40,527 bases of DNA from Bin87 sp034420475 (GTDB taxonomy: Bacteria > Chloroflexota > Dehalococcoidia > Lucifugimonadales > UBA3495), in contig DAOULH010000064.1 of NCBI GenBank assembly GCA_034420475.1, forward strand, positions 1 to 40,527. The letters run 5' to 3'. Shown in pieces: positions 32,640 to 40,527 of the stretch. The notes beneath the pieces were generated by a model that saw nothing but the letters and a program-made list of their open reading frames with translations, was not told the DNA's origin and ran no database searches. Positions within the stretch are counted from its first letter, which is position 1; every line of letters begins with the position of its first letter. The position numbers and the translations under genes were made by a program.

Positions 32640-32761
32640 TCGCAGCCACGTCGCGGAGCGCGCCTGAGGCCGCCCGCGACGCAGGTGACACGCCAACGAC
32701 CCACAGGCGAGCGGGTCGGTTGGCGCACCGGTTCTTCGCGTGAGCGAGGGACAGCGGAACT

Positions 32762-32793
32762 CCCCGGCCGGTGGCAAATGGTCGGGGCGTTTT
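32762..32793 (+). terminator. Intrinsic terminator after the HTH gene
   Basis: CCCCGGCC (32762-32769) pairs with GGTCGGGG (32780-32787) with one G-T pair; then CGTTTT. It lies about 120 bases after the HTH stop. The stretch between holds another palindrome (CCAACGACCC with GGGTCGGTTGG). Confidence 0.55.
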
Positions 32794-32867
32794 GCTGTCC
32801 GGCCGCGCCGGCGAGCTGCTCGGATCGCCCCAGCCCGATGAGCGGTTACGGCTCAGGCATGAAAACA

Positions 32868-32887
32868 GGCGCCCCGCTTGGGGCGCC
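32868..32887 (-). terminator. Terminator of the formamidase gene
   Basis: GGCGCCCC / GGGGCGCC (32868-32875 and 32880-32887) is a perfect 8-bp stem with a 4-base loop; reading the minus strand it is followed by TGTTTTC. It lies 28 bases after the stop of the minus-strand gene. Confidence 0.7.
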
Positions 32888-32915
32888 ACAAGTAAGTCGC
32901 AGGTGTGCGGACGAG

Positions 32916-34028
32916 CTATCCGTTGAAAATGTCCTCGGGCAGGAAGGCGGACACCGTGACGTTGGGCAGGTCCACGATGTTGCTCACCCGGAGATCCACG
33001 GCGACACTGCAGATTATGTAGGCTTGTTCAGCGGTCCAGCCGCGCTCCTGCAACAGCGCGATCATGTTGAGCAGAGCGTTCCTGGCGGCCAGGGTGAGGC
33101 TGTCTTCGCCCTCCTGGGAGCCATCCGCGCGGATGGGATAGCCGATGGTGGCGGTGAAATTGCGGGGCGCGGCCCATTCCGGCGGGAGGAAGTAGCCGGG
33201 GTGAGAGTAACGGGGGAAGGTTATGTTATGCCGCGCCGCCTCGCCCTGGTGGATGGCGAAACGCACCGCAGCAGTTGCGCCCATTTCGATGGCCGTGATG
33301 CAGACCTCGCCATCGCCCTGGGCGAAATGGCCATCGCCGGCGGAGTAGAGGCCGCCGGGCACGGCCACGGGGATGTAGAGGCGGGAACCCGTGGTCAGCT
33401 GTTTGGCGTCCACGTTGCCGCAGTTCTCACGGGGCGGAATGGTGCGCAGGCCCTCGTCGGCGATCCGGCCGCCGGCGGGCACGGCATCCTCGGGATCAGG
33501 CGGAGCAGCCGTACCGCCGCGACGCACGTAGTCGGCCTCGCGGGCGGCCCACGCGGTCATCTGCGCATGGGAAGGGGCTAGTCCGGCGGTGCCCATGAAA
33601 GAGCCGTCGGGGATGCGCACGCCGGGGATCTGCGCTGAGGTTGCCCAACCGTCGGCGATGTCCCAATGGACCAGGTAGGGATCGGTGAAAACGTCGCGGA
33701 GGAACCCGGCGCCGGGACGGTTGCGGGTCCAGCCGCGGGGCTGGGCGATTATGTCAAGGTACTCAATCTCCAGCAGGTCGCCCGGTTCGGCGCCCTTGAC
33801 GTACACCGGGCCGGTGAGGGGGTGTCCGACCTTGGCATCGAGGCCGCCGAGGTCGGCGCCGGTCATGCCGGGCTGGATCTGGGAGTCAGAGGCATCGCGG
33901 GTTTCGAGGACGACCTCCTCGCCGGGGTCCACCTCGACGATGGGCGGGATGTCCGGGTGCCAACGGTTGTGGCCGAATTGAGGTTCTTCCTTGAGGCGCT
34001 TGGCGCGGTTGATGGTGATGGTTTGCAT
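32916..34028 (-). CDS. Acetamidase/formamidase family protein
   Basis: A 370-residue FmdA/AmdA family amidase that releases ammonia from formamide or acetamide. Family marks are the HPDIPPIVEVDPGEEVVLET start, TGADLGGLDAKVGHPLTGPV, the VYVKGAEPGDLLEIEYLDI stretch and later SAGDGHFAQGDGEVCITAIE containing the metal-site His. AGAGG precedes the ATG. It is downstream of the secreted peptidase on the same strand with a 51-base gap. Length is close to family normal (about 400), slightly short at the C-terminus. Confidence 0.9.
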   Translation of the reverse strand: MQTITINRAKRLKEEPQFGHNRWHPDIPPIVEVDPGEEVVLETRDASDSQIQPGMTGADLGGLDAKVGHPLTGPVYVKGAEPGDLLEIEYLDIIAQPRGWTRNRPGAGFLRDVFTDPYLVHWDIADGWATSAQIPGVRIPDGSFMGTAGLAPSHAQMTAWAAREADYVRRGGTAAPPDPEDAVPAGGRIADEGLRTIPPRENCGNVDAKQLTTGSRLYIPVAVPGGLYSAGDGHFAQGDGEVCITAIEMGATAAVRFAIHQGEAARHNITFPRYSHPGYFLPPEWAAPRNFTATIGYPIRADGSQEGEDSLTLAARNALLNMIALLQERGWTAEQAYIICSVAVDLRVSNIVDLPNVTVSAFLPEDIFNG

Positions 34029-34079
34029 GGGACAACCTCTTACGCAATTGGTCGTTTTGTTGGGCGGTCCGGTCTGGAA

Positions 34080-36101
34080 TTACGGTGAGGTACCGTGGTA
34101 CCACTTGTCTATTATCGGGGCCACGGCGTCGGAGTGCGACTGGAAAGCGTCATGAATTTGTCGGATGCCCACCGGGGAACCGTCGAACTCGTCGGCATAA
34201 TCTTCGACCAGGGATGCCAAGTAGAGATTTAGCAGCCCCTCACGGAAAGCGGCATCGCCCAGGGTGTTATAGATTTCCAGGAAGAACCGGCCGCCCAGAG
34301 CGTAGTTGCAGCGATAGTCGTAGATAACGCCGGCGGCGTCAAGGCGTTCGAGCAAGGCGATATTGTCGCCGGCGGGACAGTAGGTGTGTTCGGTGGTCAC
34401 GGGCACTCCGGTGCGCTCGTTTTCCGCGACGGCAGCCAACAGTTCGGCCAGTCCTTCATCGAGCCAGTTGGGGTTGCCGCGCCAGTAGTAATGGGCCACC
34501 TCGTGAGCCATCAGGCGGCCGGCATAGTCGGCTTCGTCGCTGCCGTCGGCGACGTCATATTCCGGCAACATCACAAAATAATCGCCGTAGTTGGTGCCGT
34601 GAGCGTAACCCAGCACCGCGGTTCCAAAGAGCAGCCCAACAAAGTTGGCGGGCATGGCCGTGCCCATAAATCGCTCGACGCTGCCAACACTGTGCTCCAA
34701 CAGGTCCATGCTGCGCGGGGCGCCAGCTTCGGTGCGGATGATGGCGAGATCAACGGCGCCGGTGTGGGGCAGGGTCACGGCGCGCTGTTCCACGTCAACC
34801 TGATCGGGGTCCAGCAGAGGACGCAGAAAAGCTGGCGCAGCCTCGTTGACGCTGTCCATGAGCGCTACCACCGAAGCCCATTCATCGGTGATGCCGCCTT
34901 GGAGCGTCGGGTGGGCCAGCACTTCCCGCAAAGCCAGGATTTCGGTATAGGCCAGCCAGGACAAAGCTTCCAGCGCAGCGGCGTCGGTTGGCTCCAGAGT
35001 TTCCAGGAAGGGCATGTTCGCGATGTCCCGGGCCAACTCCGTATGTTCGTCCTGGATGTAGTACAGGCTGTTCACCGAGCGAGCGGCGTCAATGGTCAGA
35101 CTATCCGCCAGCCAGGGTTTGCCGGCGATGACATTTGCCAGCTCCACATCTTCATCAGCAATCCAGCTCAGGCGTTCAATGGTGGTTCGCTCGAATTCGT
35201 CCAAGCCATCCACGAGCCACGGGAAGGAGATGAGACGATTGGCGAGTGTTATGTCATCACGGGCGATATAGTGTAAGTCGGATAAAAGGGTAGCTTCGAT
35301 TTGCGTAACACCGTCCTCCAGCCAAGCCAAGGCAATCAATCGCTCCGCCAGCGACGCATCATAGCGCATGGTAAACCGCAAGTCGGATAAGACACCGGCC
35401 TCCGTCTGCGTAATGCCATCATCCAGCCAGGCGAGCACAATGAATTGCTTTACCAAGTCCAAGTCGTGGTCTGAAATCTCCCATAATGTTTCCACCGTTT
35501 CAGCTTCCGGTTCCGTAACGTCGTCCGCTAACCACGGCAGTTCTGCGACCTGTTTGGCAAAGTCCGGCAGATCGTAGCCAATATCGCCGATGCGCTCGAT
35601 GGCGGCTCTTTCCGGGCCGTTGATGCCATCGGCGACCCAGGGGCGGTCCAAGATTATTTTGGCGACGGCGGGGCTTTGTTCGATTAGCGTTGACAGTTCT
35701 CGGAACGCTGGCCGCTCCGATTCGTCGATGCCATCGGCTACCCAGAGCAACCCGGCGGCGCTTACGGGAGTTGGCGTCGGGGTTGGGATGGATGTGGGAG
35801 TAGGTACAGTGGTTGGAGTGGGTACAGGCGTTGGCGCTGGGCGAGGGGTGTAGGTGGGCGCGGGGGTGGCCGTTGGGATTGGCATTAGGACGGTAGCGGT
35901 GGACGTGGGCAGCGCCGGCGTTGCGGTCGGGACGCTCGAGGATGCGGCGCGCGGCTGCATTGTGCCGGCGGCGGGCGGGGGTGAATCCGACCGGAGCGGC
36001 CATGGGGTTTGGATTGATTCGGTGAATATGGCTAACCCATATCCTGCGCCAACTGCGGCAACCAGGATTAACAGCGCTATGGAGATGGTTACTAAACGCA
36101 T
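34080..36101 (-). CDS. Secreted gluzincin-like peptidase with helical repeats
   Basis: A 673-residue protein. Residues 5-27 form a signal anchor (SIALLILVAAVGAGYGLAIF). A Pro/Thr linker (about residues 55-112, TPxPTPTP runs) leads to roughly nine 35-45-residue repeats with the core PWLADDVTEPEA-type consensus (WVADGIDESER, WLDDGITQTEA, WLEDGVTQIEA, WLVDGLDEFER). The C-terminal domain has H533-E-V-A-H537 and the third ligand candidate E549 in NPNWLDEGLAELL, the pattern of the peptidase MA/gluzincin clan. It likely is anchored outside the membrane and acts as a cell-surface protease or sensor; substrate unknown. It is codirectional with the TPP enzyme but separated by a terminator. Confidence 0.82.
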   Translation of the reverse strand: MRLVTISIALLILVAAVGAGYGLAIFTESIQTPWPLRSDSPPPAAGTMQPRAASSSVPTATPALPTSTATVLMPIPTATPAPTYTPRPAPTPVPTPTTVPTPTSIPTPTPTPVSAAGLLWVADGIDESERPAFRELSTLIEQSPAVAKIILDRPWVADGINGPERAAIERIGDIGYDLPDFAKQVAELPWLADDVTEPEAETVETLWEISDHDLDLVKQFIVLAWLDDGITQTEAGVLSDLRFTMRYDASLAERLIALAWLEDGVTQIEATLLSDLHYIARDDITLANRLISFPWLVDGLDEFERTTIERLSWIADEDVELANVIAGKPWLADSLTIDAARSVNSLYYIQDEHTELARDIANMPFLETLEPTDAAALEALSWLAYTEILALREVLAHPTLQGGITDEWASVVALMDSVNEAAPAFLRPLLDPDQVDVEQRAVTLPHTGAVDLAIIRTEAGAPRSMDLLEHSVGSVERFMGTAMPANFVGLLFGTAVLGYAHGTNYGDYFVMLPEYDVADGSDEADYAGRLMAHEVAHYYWRGNPNWLDEGLAELLAAVAENERTGVPVTTEHTYCPAGDNIALLERLDAAGVIYDYRCNYALGGRFFLEIYNTLGDAAFREGLLNLYLASLVEDYADEFDGSPVGIRQIHDAFQSHSDAVAPIIDKWYHGTSP

Positions 36102-36127
36102 CTAGTCGGAACCAATCGAAATAATCA

Positions 36128-36150
36128 GGGGCAACCTTTGAGGTTGCCCC
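36128..36150 (-). terminator. Intrinsic terminator of the TPP enzyme gene
   Basis: A perfect 9-bp stem, GGGGCAACC / GGTTGCCCC (36128-36136, 36142-36150), with TTTGA as plus-strand loop; on the minus strand it is followed by TGATTATTT. It lies 16 bases after the stop. Confidence 0.75.
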
Positions 36151-36166
36151 TGCGAGTGCGGGTTCG

Positions 36167-37849
36167 TTAGAGGGACCAGTCGTCGGGGATTTCGGGGGTG
36201 GGCAGGGGGCGGATCATGACCTCGACGAGGGCGGACTGGCCTTCCTCGGTGGCGCGGATGGCGCGCTGGAAGGCCGGGCGGATGTCCTCGGGGTTCTCGA
36301 CCCGCTCGGAGTAGCAGCCGAGGCCGTCGGCGACGACGCTGAAGTTGCCGCCGAGGACGGCCATCTCCGGGGGCGTGCCGTTGGGGTCTTCCATGCCCAT
36401 CATGCCGCCGCCGGTGCCGCCGTTGTTGATGACCACGGTGAGGATGGGCAGGCCCATGCGGGAGGCAGTTTCGAGGTCCATGCCGGTCATGCCGAAGGAG
36501 GCATCGCCGAGGACGTGGACCACCAGATGGTCGGGGCGGCCGAGCTTGGTGCCGATGGCGGCGCCCACGGACCAACCCATGGCGGCCATGCCACCCATGG
36601 CGACGAAGTTGCGGGGCAAGGTGGTCTGCCAGAAGGGGACCACGTAGCCGCGACTGCCGCCGGCATCGTGGAGGGCAATGGTGCGGTCAGGGTCAATGAG
36701 TTGCTGGAGCTCGTGGACGACGCGGTAGCCGTTGGTGGGGGTGTCGGGGTCGGTGAAGCGGGGCATCCACTCGGCTTCGGACTTCTCGTGGCAGGCGCGG
36801 ATCTCATCGACGATTTCCTGCTTCATGCCGCCGCCGCTGGGGCCGATGCGCTGGCGGACGGCGTCAATGATCGCGCGGAGGGCCAGCTTGGCGTCGGCGA
36901 GCATGGGCAGGTCAACCTGGTAGGTCTTGTTGAGATCTGCCGGGTCGGCGTTGACGTGAATGATCCGCACGCCTTCAGGAATGGGGCGGCCGTCGGTGCC
37001 GTTGGGCTGGCGGAAGGAATTGCCCACGGCCAGGACGACGTCAGCCTTGCGGTTGATCTGGATGGCCGCCGCCGAGGCGTAACGGCTGCGAGGATAGACG
37101 CCGCCGCCGAGGGACAAGGGGTGGTTCTCGGGGAAGATGCCCTTGCCCATGATGGTGGTGGCGACGGGCATGGAGAGCATTTCGGCCAGCTCGCGGACCT
37201 CGTCGGCAGCGCCGGCGCTCATGGCGCCACCGCCGGCGTTGAGGATGGGGAGGCTGGCGTTCACCAGCATATCGGCGGCGCGCTGGACCTCGGCGTCGGA
37301 GGGGCCGGCCTTGCCGGGGGTGCCCACCGGGGTGTAGGCGAGGACGGATTCGTCGGCCTCGGCGGTGAGGACATCCTGGTGCATTTCCAGGACGACCGGA
37401 CCGGGTGAGCCGGAGCGCAGGGCGGTGAAGGCCCGGCGCATGACCTGGGGAATGTCCTGGACCCGGGTGAAGGAACCGCGCCACTTGCACAGGCCGTCGA
37501 AGATGCTGGCGGAGACCTCCTGCTGCCATTCCTGGCCGAGGTTTCGCATGGGGTGCTGGCCCATGAGGAGCAGCACGGGGACGTTGTCGGCGTAGCAGCC
37601 GGCGATGCCGGTGAGGCAGTTGGTGGCGCCGGGCCCGGTGCCGGTCATGGCGACACCCACCTCGCCGGTGGCGCGGGCGTAGCCGTCGGCGATCTCGACG
37701 CCGAGGCGCTCGTGGCGGGCGGCGAAGGGCCGGATGGAGGAGGCGCGCAAGGGGCCCCAGAGGGGGTTGAGTCCACCGCCGGCGAACCCGGATATGTAAC
37801 GTACTCCTTCCTGTTCGAGAGCCCTGACAACGGCTTCGGATCCACGCAT
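36167..37849 (-). CDS. Thiamine-pyrophosphate enzyme (acetolactate synthase-like)
   Basis: A 560-residue TPP enzyme with N-terminal PYR domain including the conserved Glu in RHERLGVEIADGYARATG and GVAMTGTGPGATN, a middle FAD/DHS-like domain, and a C-terminal PP domain with GDASFGMTGMDLETASRMGL then VVINNGGTGGG (the TPP-Mg loop GDx26NN). The benzoylformate decarboxylase/acetolactate synthase/oxalyl-CoA decarboxylase group is the right neighbourhood; no regulatory subunit gene is adjacent, so it may be a decarboxylase rather than a true acetohydroxyacid synthase. ATG 37849 is preceded by GAGAGGTG; an ATG at 37864 is less well placed. Confidence 0.88.
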   Translation of the reverse strand: MRGSEAVVRALEQEGVRYISGFAGGGLNPLWGPLRASSIRPFAARHERLGVEIADGYARATGEVGVAMTGTGPGATNCLTGIAGCYADNVPVLLLMGQHPMRNLGQEWQQEVSASIFDGLCKWRGSFTRVQDIPQVMRRAFTALRSGSPGPVVLEMHQDVLTAEADESVLAYTPVGTPGKAGPSDAEVQRAADMLVNASLPILNAGGGAMSAGAADEVRELAEMLSMPVATTIMGKGIFPENHPLSLGGGVYPRSRYASAAAIQINRKADVVLAVGNSFRQPNGTDGRPIPEGVRIIHVNADPADLNKTYQVDLPMLADAKLALRAIIDAVRQRIGPSGGGMKQEIVDEIRACHEKSEAEWMPRFTDPDTPTNGYRVVHELQQLIDPDRTIALHDAGGSRGYVVPFWQTTLPRNFVAMGGMAAMGWSVGAAIGTKLGRPDHLVVHVLGDASFGMTGMDLETASRMGLPILTVVINNGGTGGGMMGMEDPNGTPPEMAVLGGNFSVVADGLGCYSERVENPEDIRPAFQRAIRATEEGQSALVEVMIRPLPTPEIPDDWSL

Positions 37850-37898
37850 GGCTGCACCTCTCATCGGTTAGCGGGCGACCAGTGTTCCGAAGAGGAAC

Positions 37899-37927
37899 GG
37901 GATTGCCTCGCTGCGCTCGCAATGACA
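37899..37927. repeat. TGCGAG-type intergenic repeat copy
   Basis: CGGGATTGCC followed by CTCGCAATGACA (37916-37927). The latter equals the right end of the element at 23970-24090. It sits just upstream of the TPP enzyme gene. Confidence 0.55.
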
Positions 37928-37997
37928 GCCCAATGATGGCTGTCCAGTTGGCCGGGATGATAGGGCAGCGCGGGAGATGGGTCAACCGGGGGTCATG

Positions 37998-38069
37998 GCA
38001 TGGATGGACAGGATGGACGGGATTGCCATAGCCGGGGCAATGGATGCCGGCTTGCGCAGGCATGGCGGA
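37998..38069. repeat. Short direct repeats and a diverged NAGIQ-type palindrome
   Basis: ATGGATGGACAGGATGGACG (from 37998) is a simple direct repeat of GGATGGAC. 38039-38069 holds a diverged palindrome (TGGATGCCGGCTTGCGCAGG then CATGGCGG) like the NAGIQ repeats at 10761. Confidence 0.45.
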
Positions 38070-38515
38070 TATTGGGTCCCTGAGACGCGCGGTCTGATGA
38101 GGGACGGATTTCAGAGGACAATGGAGCGCCGGCAGGGCACAGGCGATGACCACTGCCGACGCGGGAACTCAGACTGATGTTGCGATGGGATGCCTCCAGG
38201 ATTTGAATGGCGCAGGCGATGGATTTACGATTGGCGACCAGGTCTCGAAGCGGTTATCAGCCCCACGGCCGGGGGTGTTGCGCTGTATTTTTTTGCTCTC
38301 ATTGTCCGTGCCCACGGCACGGCGGGCTGTGGCGGGCCCGGTGGCCGGACGACTGCCCTGAGTAATGCGATCAGAGACAGTCTCCCTTGACGCCGTTCAG
38401 CGACTTGGATGCTGATCTGGGTGGCCGTATTCGCTTGAGACCTGGTGTTGGTATGGATTTTTCGCCTGCAAAGACATGATAGCACGGGCGTTCGCAGGTT
38501 CGCGGGGCGGGGGTG
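38070..38515. other. Intergenic region without a convincing gene
   Basis: About 450 bases, with only weak, overlapping short frames on both strands (for example 38146-38361 plus and 38225-38485 minus) and no ribosome sites. A hydrophobic patch in one frame (GVALYFFALIVRAHG) could be a decayed membrane gene, but nothing firm is seen. Confidence 0.4.
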
Positions 38516-38671
38516 TCAGATAATCAGCGAGGCGGATTTGGGGCGGGCCTTGCCGCCATGGACGGAAGGATCGCTGCGCCGCTCGCCACGCGCGAAGCGC
38601 ACAGCGCGCTGCAATTCCTCGTCGAAACCAGGACGGGCGCCGTGACATTCGTAGGCGCGAAGACCCTCCAT
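38516..38671 (-). CDS. Possible 51-residue small protein
   Basis: ATG 38671 to TGA 38516. The product starts MEGLRAYECHGARPGFDEEL and continues with basic, Gly/Ser-rich sequence ending KSASLII. Codon choice resembles neighbouring genes and the composition is protein-like, unlike the longer overlapping frame 38397-38693. No ribosome site and no recognised domain. Could be a short gene or a fragment of a lost one. Confidence 0.3.
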   Translation of the reverse strand: MEGLRAYECHGARPGFDEELQRAVRFARGERRSDPSVHGGKARPKSASLII

Positions 38672-38747
38672 CGTTGACTGCGTAGAACGTCATGACTTCA
38701 AATCAGAATCCGTAAAGTGAGGAATTGGTGGCGAATTTTCTTGAATC

Positions 38748-39716
38748 TCACTTGTCGATCTCATCGAAAGCCATCTGCGCATCGGGATCACGTACGAAAC
38801 CAGTGACCGTGTAACGAGGACGGCTAGTGCCAACACGTCGGGTGTGAACCGTGATCTGCTGATCGCGATTCAGGATCGAGTTGATGTCGACCTGCTCGGC
38901 AACCGACCGCTCAACACGAGCGGTCGTGATTTGGCCCACTTCGTTACTGAGATATTCTGCTCCGGCTCCAACGATCAAGAATTGTGCGCGAGGGCGAAAT
39001 GGAAAGAAGCCCAGGAATTGGACCGAAATTACCGTGTCATCTTCTCTTATGTTGTCAGCACTCAATCGAGACTCGCTACGCCGGACTTGAGTCGCATCGA
39101 CGAAATCAAATGCATCGCCGTCATGTGCCAACGTGAATGCAGCACCGCCGTCGGCAACTTGCTTCAAGAATTGTTGTACTGCAGAGATCGCCCGCCGATC
39201 GGTATCCGCAACAGCCTCTGACAGATCCTCGTCCGTCCCAACGCTCGCCGACAAAATTCCCTTCACCTTAGTGATGGCCACATCAATTGGTGTCGGCGTA
39301 TCGTCTAAGGACAGCTGCGGAGATGCCTCTTCGATTTGGAATCCGAAAGAACCGTAAGCGATTCCCGTGATCGCCAGTTGAAATTGATCAGCATTGGGCA
39401 CCCGCCTGGTGGGTGCTACAGGAGCAGCCATACTGGACCCCACAACCGTGACGGCGTTGGCGAACGCTTTGGAAGCGTCCGACACAAAATCCATCAGGAT
39501 TCCCCGCCCCCCCAGCACCGGACGGCCCTTGAAAGTCAAGCGTGCGGTTCGTAGTCGGGCTGATGAACCTTGATATTCGGCCAGCTGGTCTTCAACCGTC
39601 CTTAGGCGAGCCCGCAAACTCATCATACTGATGACGTCAGAATCGGAAATCTGATCGATCAATTTGTTGAGTGTGGCTTGCTCGGCCAGCAGGAAGCGAT
39701 GGTCGTGGACATTCAC
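38748..39716 (-). CDS. Unknown 322-residue protein paired with the nucleotidyltransferase-like gene
   Basis: The second gene of a two-gene unit; its ATG overlaps the stop of the upstream gene by 4 bases (39713-39716, ATGA-type). A helical N-terminus (residues about 5-50: LLAEQATLNKLIDQIS, LRARLRTVEDQLAEYQ) leads into a beta-rich middle (RLTFKGRPVLGGRGILMDFV), a stretch with AITGIAYGSFGFQIEE, and a C-terminal beta-like end (RYTVTGFVRDPDAQMAFDEI). Lower GC and different codon use than neighbours suggest recent transfer. No recognised family or catalytic motif. The layout (small NTase-like gene followed by a large partner) fits toxin-antitoxin or defence modules, as inference only. Confidence 0.7.
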   Translation of the reverse strand: MNVHDHRFLLAEQATLNKLIDQISDSDVISMMSLRARLRTVEDQLAEYQGSSARLRTARLTFKGRPVLGGRGILMDFVSDASKAFANAVTVVGSSMAAPVAPTRRVPNADQFQLAITGIAYGSFGFQIEEASPQLSLDDTPTPIDVAITKVKGILSASVGTDEDLSEAVADTDRRAISAVQQFLKQVADGGAAFTLAHDGDAFDFVDATQVRRSESRLSADNIREDDTVISVQFLGFFPFRPRAQFLIVGAGAEYLSNEVGQITTARVERSVAEQVDINSILNRDQQITVHTRRVGTSRPRYTVTGFVRDPDAQMAFDEIDK

Positions 39717-40360
39717 GGTTCACCTCCAGCTTCGTTGAATGATTCAAGGATACGCCTGGCTTGCGGATCTTCGGCTTCGCCCAAATCGACTTCCAAAAAA
39801 CCCTTCCACAACCCACTTCGATCATGTGACCACAAGCTGTACCAATAGATCGTTTGTTTTACTATATCATCGGGGGCTTGCGGGTTGAAGGGGGCAAAGT
39901 ATGCATCAGTTTGATGCTTTTCCTTGACGATCCGTGGATCAAATAGCTCCTGATTTGAGAGCCACAGCGACTGGATAGTCTCCCCTCTCGGAACATGGAA
40001 GAATGTCACAAGGTCAACGTCATTTGGTGGCCTATCAGCGATGTTCTCTATTCGCTCCACGAAGCTGCCATTGATCCACTGGAATCCCTGCGACAACCCA
40101 GCTTGATGAAGTTCCGCCCTGAAATCGAGCAAGCCGGCCAGCAGGCGCCTCCGTTCTTCAGTAAAGCCGAACCTAACTATCAATCCGGCGAGGGAAACAT
40201 TGTATGGCGACCTTGCGAGAGACGTGGGGTCGTCTGGGTCGTTCGCTGGCAGCACTCCGCTGTCCGTCCAGGCGGGGATAGTAACGAGAGGAAGGTCCAT
40301 TACGCCGTCGAGTTGCAAGCGCGTCGAATCAGAACCGTGGGTGGGAAGCATTTCTGTCAT
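39713..40360 (-). CDS. DUF6932-like putative nucleotidyltransferase
   Basis: A 215-residue protein. Residues 65-120 resemble DUF6932: FGFTEERRRLLAGLLDFRAE, FQWINGSFVE, then PPNDVDLVTFF. The G98-S99 pair and D114-x-D116 spacing fit the GS...DxD signature of minimal nucleotidyltransferases. The N-terminal 60 residues are Pro/Asp rich and low in secondary structure. The stop overlaps the start of the 322-residue gene. ATG 40360 is used; the ATG at 40351 (MLPTHGS) is equally plausible. AT-rich relative to the window. An enzymatic role is a motif inference. Confidence 0.7.
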   Translation of the reverse strand: MTEMLPTHGSDSTRLQLDGVMDLPLVTIPAWTDSGVLPANDPDDPTSLARSPYNVSLAGLIVRFGFTEERRRLLAGLLDFRAELHQAGLSQGFQWINGSFVERIENIADRPPNDVDLVTFFHVPRGETIQSLWLSNQELFDPRIVKEKHQTDAYFAPFNPQAPDDIVKQTIYWYSLWSHDRSGLWKGFLEVDLGEAEDPQARRILESFNEAGGEP

Positions 40361-40485
40361 CCAGAGCTTGTGGTGGGCCTGCAGGATACCAGTCGCGTCA
40401 ACCTGCCTCGCCGGACGGGTATTCTTAACATAAGCGGATAATGGATTTATGATAGGGTTCCAGTCTGATTTGAGAGGGTGCTGTG

Positions 40486-40527
40486 ATGTCCCGTCCGCGC
40501 GCGTATCGCCACGATGTTCGTTGTCCT
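40486..40527 (+). CDS. Start of a possible IS1-type transposase (5' part only)
   Basis: The last 42 bases encode MSRPRAYRHDVRCP, cut by the window end. The R-H-D-V-R-C-P beginning is like the zinc-finger N-terminus of IS1-type InsA proteins. GAGAGGG precedes the ATG at about 8 bases. Too short to be certain; another zinc-ribbon protein is possible. Confidence 0.4.
   Translation, partial: MSRPRAYRHDVRCP

Noticed and set aside
36515..37408. A 297-residue plus-strand frame antisense to the TPP enzyme
   Set aside because: The minus-strand TPP motifs are clear; this is a Gly/Ala/Val-rich shadow.
37041..38153. A 370-residue minus-strand frame overlapping the TPP enzyme and its upstream repeats
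   Set aside because: Arg/Pro/His-rich, in the wrong frame and made partly of translated repeats (AGIH, SLRAQRGNP).
38146..38485. Short ORFs 38146-38361 plus and 38225-38485 minus
   Set aside because: No ribosome sites and no protein-like pattern; treated as intergenic.

Overview
The window is a GC-rich bacterial chromosome fragment of about 40.5 kb. Gene content suggests an uncultured Chloroflexota of the Dehalococcoidia/SAR202 type: a CaiB/BaiF CoA-transferase, an HMG-CoA-lyase-like DRE-TIM enzyme, a formamidase, an orphan TPP enzyme, an SsnA/TrzN-like amidohydrolase, a PAC2 protein, an AAA/VWA pair and frequent TTG starts. This is inference from gene families; no rRNA or other decisive marker is present.

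Layout. 1-2.1 kb: the start of a 3-hydroxyisobutyrate-dehydrogenase-like gene, tRNA-Gln, a cytochrome P450 and a cupin. 2.3-7.9 kb: a promoter-led operon of coaE, a MoxR/CbbQ-type AAA ATPase, a CoA-type Nudix hydrolase and a very large CbbO/NorD-like VWA protein. 8.0-14.4 kb (minus): a frameshifted small membrane protein, cinA, and a Gld-type ABC export operon (ATPase, permease, GldG-like, DUF4340). 14.5-15.9 kb: speD-speB polyamine genes behind a leader hairpin that looks like an attenuator. 15.9-19.0 kb: an HMGL-like lyase flanked by tiny membrane-protein cassettes and an orphan restriction-nuclease-like domain. 19.0-22.5 kb (minus): an Asp-box beta-propeller, a ComF-type phosphoribosyltransferase, a zinc-ribbon Nudix hydrolase and a ribokinase-like sugar kinase. 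22.5-26.1 kb: the CoA-transferase, a MITE-like repeat, a four-tRNA cluster (Val-CAC, Leu-CAG, Arg-GCG, Val-TAC), a short hypothetical gene and the PAC2 gene. 26.1-31.5 kb: amidohydrolase plus nitroreductase, a DMT transporter, tRNA-Glu, a HypE/AIR-synthase-like protein and a threonine-dehydratase-like enzyme. 31.5-32.9 kb: a long non-coding region full of a repeated TACACCG/TGTAC motif in front of a 74-residue helix-turn-helix protein. 32.9-37.9 kb (minus): formamidase, a secreted gluzincin-like peptidase with helical repeats, and a TPP enzyme. 37.9-40.5 kb: repeat debris, then a lower-GC two-gene cassette (unknown 322-residue protein and a DUF6932-like nucleotidyltransferase) beside what looks like the start of an IS1-type transposase.

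The best candidates for undescribed biology are: the HTH gene with its reiterated operators; the nucleotidyltransferase-like pair at the right edge; the PD-(D/E)xK protein followed by two micro-membrane proteins (17.8-19.0 kb); the overlapping three-gene microprotein operon (15.9-16.4 kb); and the terminator-like leader of speD. All functional statements come from reading motifs; no database search was possible.
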